DNA of 64,000 nt from Apostichopus japonicus (lineage: Eukaryota > Echinodermata > Holothuroidea > Aspidochirotida > Stichopodidae), in assembly GCF_037975245.1 (NCBI RefSeq), contig NC_092561.1:14667001-14731000 (forward strand). The letters run 5' to 3'. Below are positions 60,801 through 64,000 of this stretch, piece after piece (the stretch's first letter is position 1; every line of letters starts with the position of its first letter). The notes below the pieces were generated by a model, which saw nothing but the letters and a program-made list of their open reading frames with translations, was not told the DNA's origin and made no database searches. Position numbers and translations under genes: made by a program.

Positions 60801-60925
60801 TATTCACTTACATGCTCATTAGTCTCCAATTGGCGAAACTTTTAGGAGAGTATGCTAGTTGTTATCTAATATTAAAGAGAAAATGCTATTGTTAATTGCT
60901 TGACAAAAATGTTCGAAATTTTCTA
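57804..60925. other. 3.1 kb without a supported gene
   Basis: AT-rich, with a poly(G) run at about 60160-60173. Frames at 58023-58217, 58865-59092 and 59400-59654 have no recognisable domain. Confidence 0.55.
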
Positions 60926-60983
60926 TACACACACACATATAAATATATATGTAAACACACACACACACACACGCACCTACACA

Positions 60984-61037
<54 letters not shown>
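60926..61037. repeat. (CA)n and (TA)n compound microsatellite
   Basis: ACACACACAC blocks at 60926-60995 merge into a (TA)n run at about 60987-61036. It yields Tyr-Ile and Thr-His frames that are not genes. Confidence 0.92.
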
Positions 61038-61041
<4 letters not shown>

Positions 61042-61098
61042 TGGTTGGTTGGCGTCTATCTTGGCGCAGAGTGCTCTATGTCCGGTGGACAGAGCGAA

Positions 61099-61186
61099 AT
61101 ATATGTTGAGACTAGTGGAACACTAGTAGTTGTGTACAACTACTAGTGTTCCACTAGTCCCAACTAGTCTCAACATATATATATAT
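61099..61186. repeat. Long near-perfect palindrome
   Basis: TATGTTGAGACTAGTGGAAC then ACTAGTAGTTGTG pairs with ACAACTACTAGTGTTCCACT then AGTCTCAACATA almost without a loop. The right arm carries an extra 9-bp CCAACTAGT. It contains several nested CTAGTG or ACTAGT words. It is flanked by (TA)n on both sides. Confidence 0.85.
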
Positions 61187-61190
61187 ATAT

Positions 61191-61405
61191 ATTAATATAG
61201 AAAACCAGATGAATAAGATATGACTCATAATTGACAAATAAGGAGTAATGTTTTACAAAATATATTGGAATTTTCGGTGCCCCTGGGACCTTCGTCAGCA
61301 ATACTTGACATTCATCTGCCTATTCCAATATATTTTCTAAAACATTACTCCTTATTCGTCAATTATGAGTCATATCTTATTTCTCTGGTTTTCTCTATTA
61401 ATATT
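61191..61405. repeat. 80-bp-arm inverted repeat with hammerhead-like motif in its loop
   Basis: The left arm 61191-61271 (ATTAATATAGAAAACCAGAT, TGACTCATAATTGACAAATA, AACATTACT complement) pairs with 61320-61405 with few mismatches. The roughly 50-bp loop holds GGTGCCCCTGGGACCTTCGT then CAGCAATACTTGAC. This layout matches the smaller one at 28514-28617. It is likely derived from a Penelope-like element terminal repeat. Confidence 0.8.
61269..61300 (-). ncRNA. Hammerhead-ribozyme-like motif
   Basis: On the minus strand: CTGACGA (CUGANGA), an extra A, GGTCCC-AG-GGGCACC as an imperfect stem II with one bulged C, then GAAAATTCC, where GAAA is the second core half. As at 28535, an A is unpaired before stem II. 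A cleavage-site triplet and stem I are not clear to me. Catalysis is unproven. Confidence 0.4.
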
Positions 61406-61773
61406 TTCTTTTGGAGTAAAGGAGGATTTTTGTTACTATATATATACATAGGCCAGCTACTGCGGTCCACTCACTGAGAAAATCAAGGATTAAGCCAAAT
61501 CAAGAAAGATTACATTCAATCATCCACATCACGAATTAGGAACAACATACTAAGATGAGATATTTCAACTAACTGTGTGGAATATTGATTTCTTTAAAAC
61601 AACTGTTGCATCTAAATAATACCTTGCAAGTTTGCCACAAAAAAAAATAGCTATATCAAAACCCAAGAATTAACAAGAGCCATTAGGATGAAAATCAAGA
61701 AGTGACTTCCATTGGAGAGATATCAGGGCTTTATTTTTGTAAATTTTGTTGCGATGAGAACCCACCTTGTCAG

Positions 61774-61960
61774 GCAGCGACGTAGCCAGGAATTTGAAAG
61801 GGGGGGGGGAGCACTTTTTGCGATTGATATGGATTTTCAAAATTGTAGGCACGACTATCTGAGCGGAGCGCCACCATCGGTTGGCGCGGAGCGTACAAGA
61901 AAATTTTTGGTTTACAAACCCCCCAGATGGCCGGAAACGGCCCTTCCCTAGTGTTCATTC
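61774..61960 (+). mobile_element. hAT-like element fragment with shared core
   Basis: Begins near CAGGCAGCGACGTAGCCAGG, passes a G run of ten, then CTATCTGAGCGGAGC and the core palindrome at 61866-61885, then CCCAGATGGCCGGAAACGGC. I cannot find its right end. Related G-run fragments follow at 62088-62130 and 62236-62280. Confidence 0.65.
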
Positions 61961-62079
61961 TGGTTCCCTGGCCTCTTGCTAACTTGAGACACCTCATTCA
62001 ATATCACTTTTAAACCCAAAAAACAAACGAGTTAAAATAGTACGTAATTCAATAATACATAATGTATTAAAATTAGCAA

Positions 62080-62690
62080 GTTACACAAGGGCGGCGGAAG
62101 CACTTTTAATCTGAGGGGGGGGGGGGGCACCGACGTCAAAGGGCACTTTGCAGAAATTCGATTGGACTGATGCAGCCTGATATTTAGTACCCTTTATAAA
62201 TCTTATTGTATTATCTTATTTGATATACACATCACCAGGTGCGTATCCAGGGGGGGCGTTGGGGGCGCGCGCCCCCCGGGTAAGAAAAAGAGGAGAGAAA
62301 AAAAAGAGAAGAAAAAGGGAAAAAAGAGGGGAAAAAGAGGAGGAGGAGAGGAAGGAAGGGAAAAGAAAAAGAAGAAAGAGAGAAGAAGGAGAAAAGGAGG
62401 GAGTAAAAGAAAAACGCGAAGACACCGGGAAGAGAAAGAGGAACAGTGACATCATTACAGCGCTGAAGGGTAGCCAGTGACGGATCAATGATTTCGTAAA
62501 AGTGTGCCTCACCCTACCCCTTACACCGACAACTCCATTTTTTTGACGTTTCCATTTTCCTCTCTCACTAATGATCTATATATATACTATATATGGTTGG
62601 TCTATCATAACGCGTGTGTAGAATTGTGCTATGAAACCAACTGTGGCTGGTCTCGAACTCGACCGTGTCGTCGGGGAACATGACGCATTT
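62080..62690. other. Mixed fragments: TIR-like pieces and a purine tract
   Basis: GGGCGGCGGAAGCACTTTTA at about 62090, CAGGTGCGTATCCAGGGGGG at about 62237 with GGGGGCGCGCGCCCCC, and CAGTGACGGATCAATG at about 62475 resemble ends of hAT-type elements. A pure AG-rich strand of about 140 bp fills 62283-62425 (Lys/Glu/Arg-rich frame on plus, Phe/Ser-rich on minus). No element is complete. Confidence 0.55.
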
Positions 62691-63013
62691 TGGGATGGGG
62701 GCGACCGCCCCCCCCATTCAGCATTTTTTTAAATGATATCGCTAAGTAATTTTAAAATAGAAAGTGCTTAGATGCAACTTACAAGGCCTGGGAAGTGTCA
62801 TTTCCGGGGATCTGGGAGACATTTTCGGCCAAAATTTGCTTGTACGCTTCGCGCTAACAAATGGTCCTGGGTAGTGCCATTTCCAGCGATCTGGGAGGCA
62901 TTTTCGGCCAAAATTTTCTTGTACGCTTCGCGCCAACCTATGGTGGCGCTACGCTTAGATAATTTGCCTACAGGCTTCGCCCCTCCCTTGGCAAATTCCT
63001 CGCTACGCGCCTG
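62691..63013 (-). mobile_element. hAT-like element with internal duplication
   Basis: Its inverted end CAGGCGCGTAGCGAGGAATT (read on minus from 63013) matches the element at 6911, and the core palindrome lies at 62930-62949. The segment CCTGGGAAGTGTCATTTCCG ... GTACGCTTCGCGCTAACAAATGG is repeated directly after itself (about 62790-62868, then 62869-62945), about 79 bp with roughly 10 differences. The left end reaches GGGGGCGACCGCCCCCCCC but lacks the CAGGCGCGTAGC terminus. Confidence 0.75.
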
Positions 63014-63353
63014 TTCGAATTTGTAACGCAAACAGCAGATATCACATCATATCAGTGAGCATGAAAACGGCGTTCCAGGATGAAAATCCTCAAAACTGTC
63101 CGACTTGCCTGAAAAAATAACCAAAATAACGCGTTCAACGTGTCAATGTCAATATCATATAAGCAAGCATCGGTTATTACATCGCATGCCATCATGTACC
63201 GTACGGTCCGTTCAAATTGCGCAGTATACCGCGGGATGCTAATGTAAACAACGACATGTCTCATGTAGATGTATAAAAAGCATGGAGGTCCAATTATGTC
63301 AAAACTCTCTTTTACATTAGTAATGGCGAATTAGGGGCTGTACCCCCGCCGCG

Positions 63354-63731
63354 CAGTGGCGGAGCGTCCATACGGTCAGGGGGGCGGATGCCCCCCCTGA
63401 CGGACTCAAATGGACTGCTGGCGCCTTTTTCAGCTCTTTACCACTTTTCACTTATTCTAGATTATTGACTTTTTTATTGCGCTCTCATCTACTTATTGAC
63501 ATTTGTCACATTTTGTTGGTGTAATTTGGCGATGACACCCTATTCTTCGTTTTACTGCTAATTAGCCAGGCCCTGAAAGGGTCATTTCCGGCGATCTAGG
63601 GAGTATCTTTACTCAAAAATTTTATGTACGCTACGCGCCAACCAGTGGTGGCGCTCCGCTTAGATAGTGTCGAAAGCGCCCCTTCAGACCATTCTCGCCA
63701 CTCCTGACCAATACCCATAGCTCCGCCACTG
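63354..63731 (-). mobile_element. hAT MITE with perfect 8-bp target duplication
   Basis: The ends are CAGTGGCGGAGCGTCC at 63354 and the complement CAGTGGCGGAGCTATG at 63731. CCGCCGCG lies directly outside both ends (63346-63353 and 63732-63739). The core palindrome is at 63635-63654. It is the reverse-orientation partner of 51611-51948, with about 40 bp more in the middle (ATTCTTCGTTTTACTGCTAA region). No coding capacity. Confidence 0.93.
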
Positions 63732-63739
63732 CCGCCGCG

Positions 63740-64000
63740 CCTCCTACGCCTATGTGTGTAGTGTTCGGTTTCGGAAATATCTGCTATTTTTTCATTTCCT
63801 TCAACCAAGTTTTATAATAGCCGTTATAAGAGGTTTAATATTTCTACACCAATAAATTAACTGTTGTCGGAATTTTCGAAAATTTCTGACCAACATTCTG
63901 CATCACACTTCCCTCTACTCGTGCAATTTTGACCGGTCTGTTAGGGGTTCAAGGAAGTTTTTCTATATTGGTTGTCCATAGATGAAATTTTGTACAACAT
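63740..64000. other. No gene seen
   Basis: AT-rich end of the window with no recognised feature. Confidence 0.5.

Noticed and set aside
62220-62512. Lys/Glu/Arg-rich and Phe/Ser-rich frames
   Set aside because: They are translations of a purine-rich tract on the two strands.
63596-63808. 70-codon minus-strand frame (and similar at 62798-63031 and 61770-61997)
   Set aside because: Recurring SKRSATTGWR-type peptides come from the shared non-coding core of hAT-like elements.

Overview
This is a gene-poor, AT-rich window of a eukaryotic (animal) genome. It has long non-coding stretches, many microsatellites and satellites, nested transposable elements, and only two long intact reading frames. 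One is a LINE polyprotein (29263-32445). The other is an intronless, histamine H3-like rhodopsin-class GPCR (53977-55254). The repeat content (CR1/L2-type and Tx1/L1-type LINEs, tRNA-headed SINEs with (ATT)n tails, many small hAT-like and foldback elements) together with a single-exon amine-type receptor fits a marine invertebrate deuterostome. An echinoderm, perhaps a sea cucumber, is my best guess, but no marker in the window proves it.

Layout. 0-9 kb: a G-quadruplex-prone start, an RNA-like sequence whose first 45 nt are the 5' end of U2 snRNA (702-884), two copies of one tRNA-derived SINE (about 1.4-1.8 and 8.3-9.0 kb, the second with a tail of over 400 bp of (TAA)n), a 75-bp-unit tandem array (5.07-5.97 kb), a hAT-like copy (6.9 kb) and a near-perfect 170-bp foldback (7.66-7.83 kb). 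10-23 kb: a TATGGCAAGCC-ended inverted-repeat family (10.39, 10.91 and 20.13 kb), a minisatellite of about 26 units with higher-order structure (12.55-13.83 kb), a broken LINE interrupted by a 388-bp insert (13.9-15.2 kb), a hAT element with a perfect 8-bp target duplication (20.99-21.79 kb) and a 32-bp repeat (22.4 kb). 23-33 kb: degenerate and 145-bp satellites, an inverted repeat carrying a hammerhead-ribozyme-like motif (28.5 kb), and the intact LINE. 37-46 kb: a decayed Tx1/L1-type LINE on the minus strand carrying a SINE and a foldback element, two adjacent TATATTGA-rich satellites (168 and 155 bp), and a second foldback copy. 46-64 kb: ATTCGTTCGTATC repeats, another SINE, a hAT MITE with a perfect TSD (51.6 kb), the GPCR gene, diverged duplications, a second hammerhead-like inverted repeat (61.2-61.4 kb), and a dense cluster of hAT-like fragments ending in another MITE with a perfect TSD (63.35-63.73 kb).

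How the pieces work together. The SINEs and the CR1/L2-type LINEs here end in a similar GCGCTTTATAAAT-(ATT)n tail. This is the usual sign that a SINE borrows a LINE's reverse transcriptase, and the 1060-codon LINE is a plausible live or recently live donor. At least six elements share one 20-bp palindromic core (GCGCCACCATNGGTTGGCGC) although their ends differ, so the hAT-like elements form a modular family. The only host gene I can support is the GPCR. It keeps the amine-binding residues of histamine H3-type receptors but has lost the usual sodium-site aspartate.
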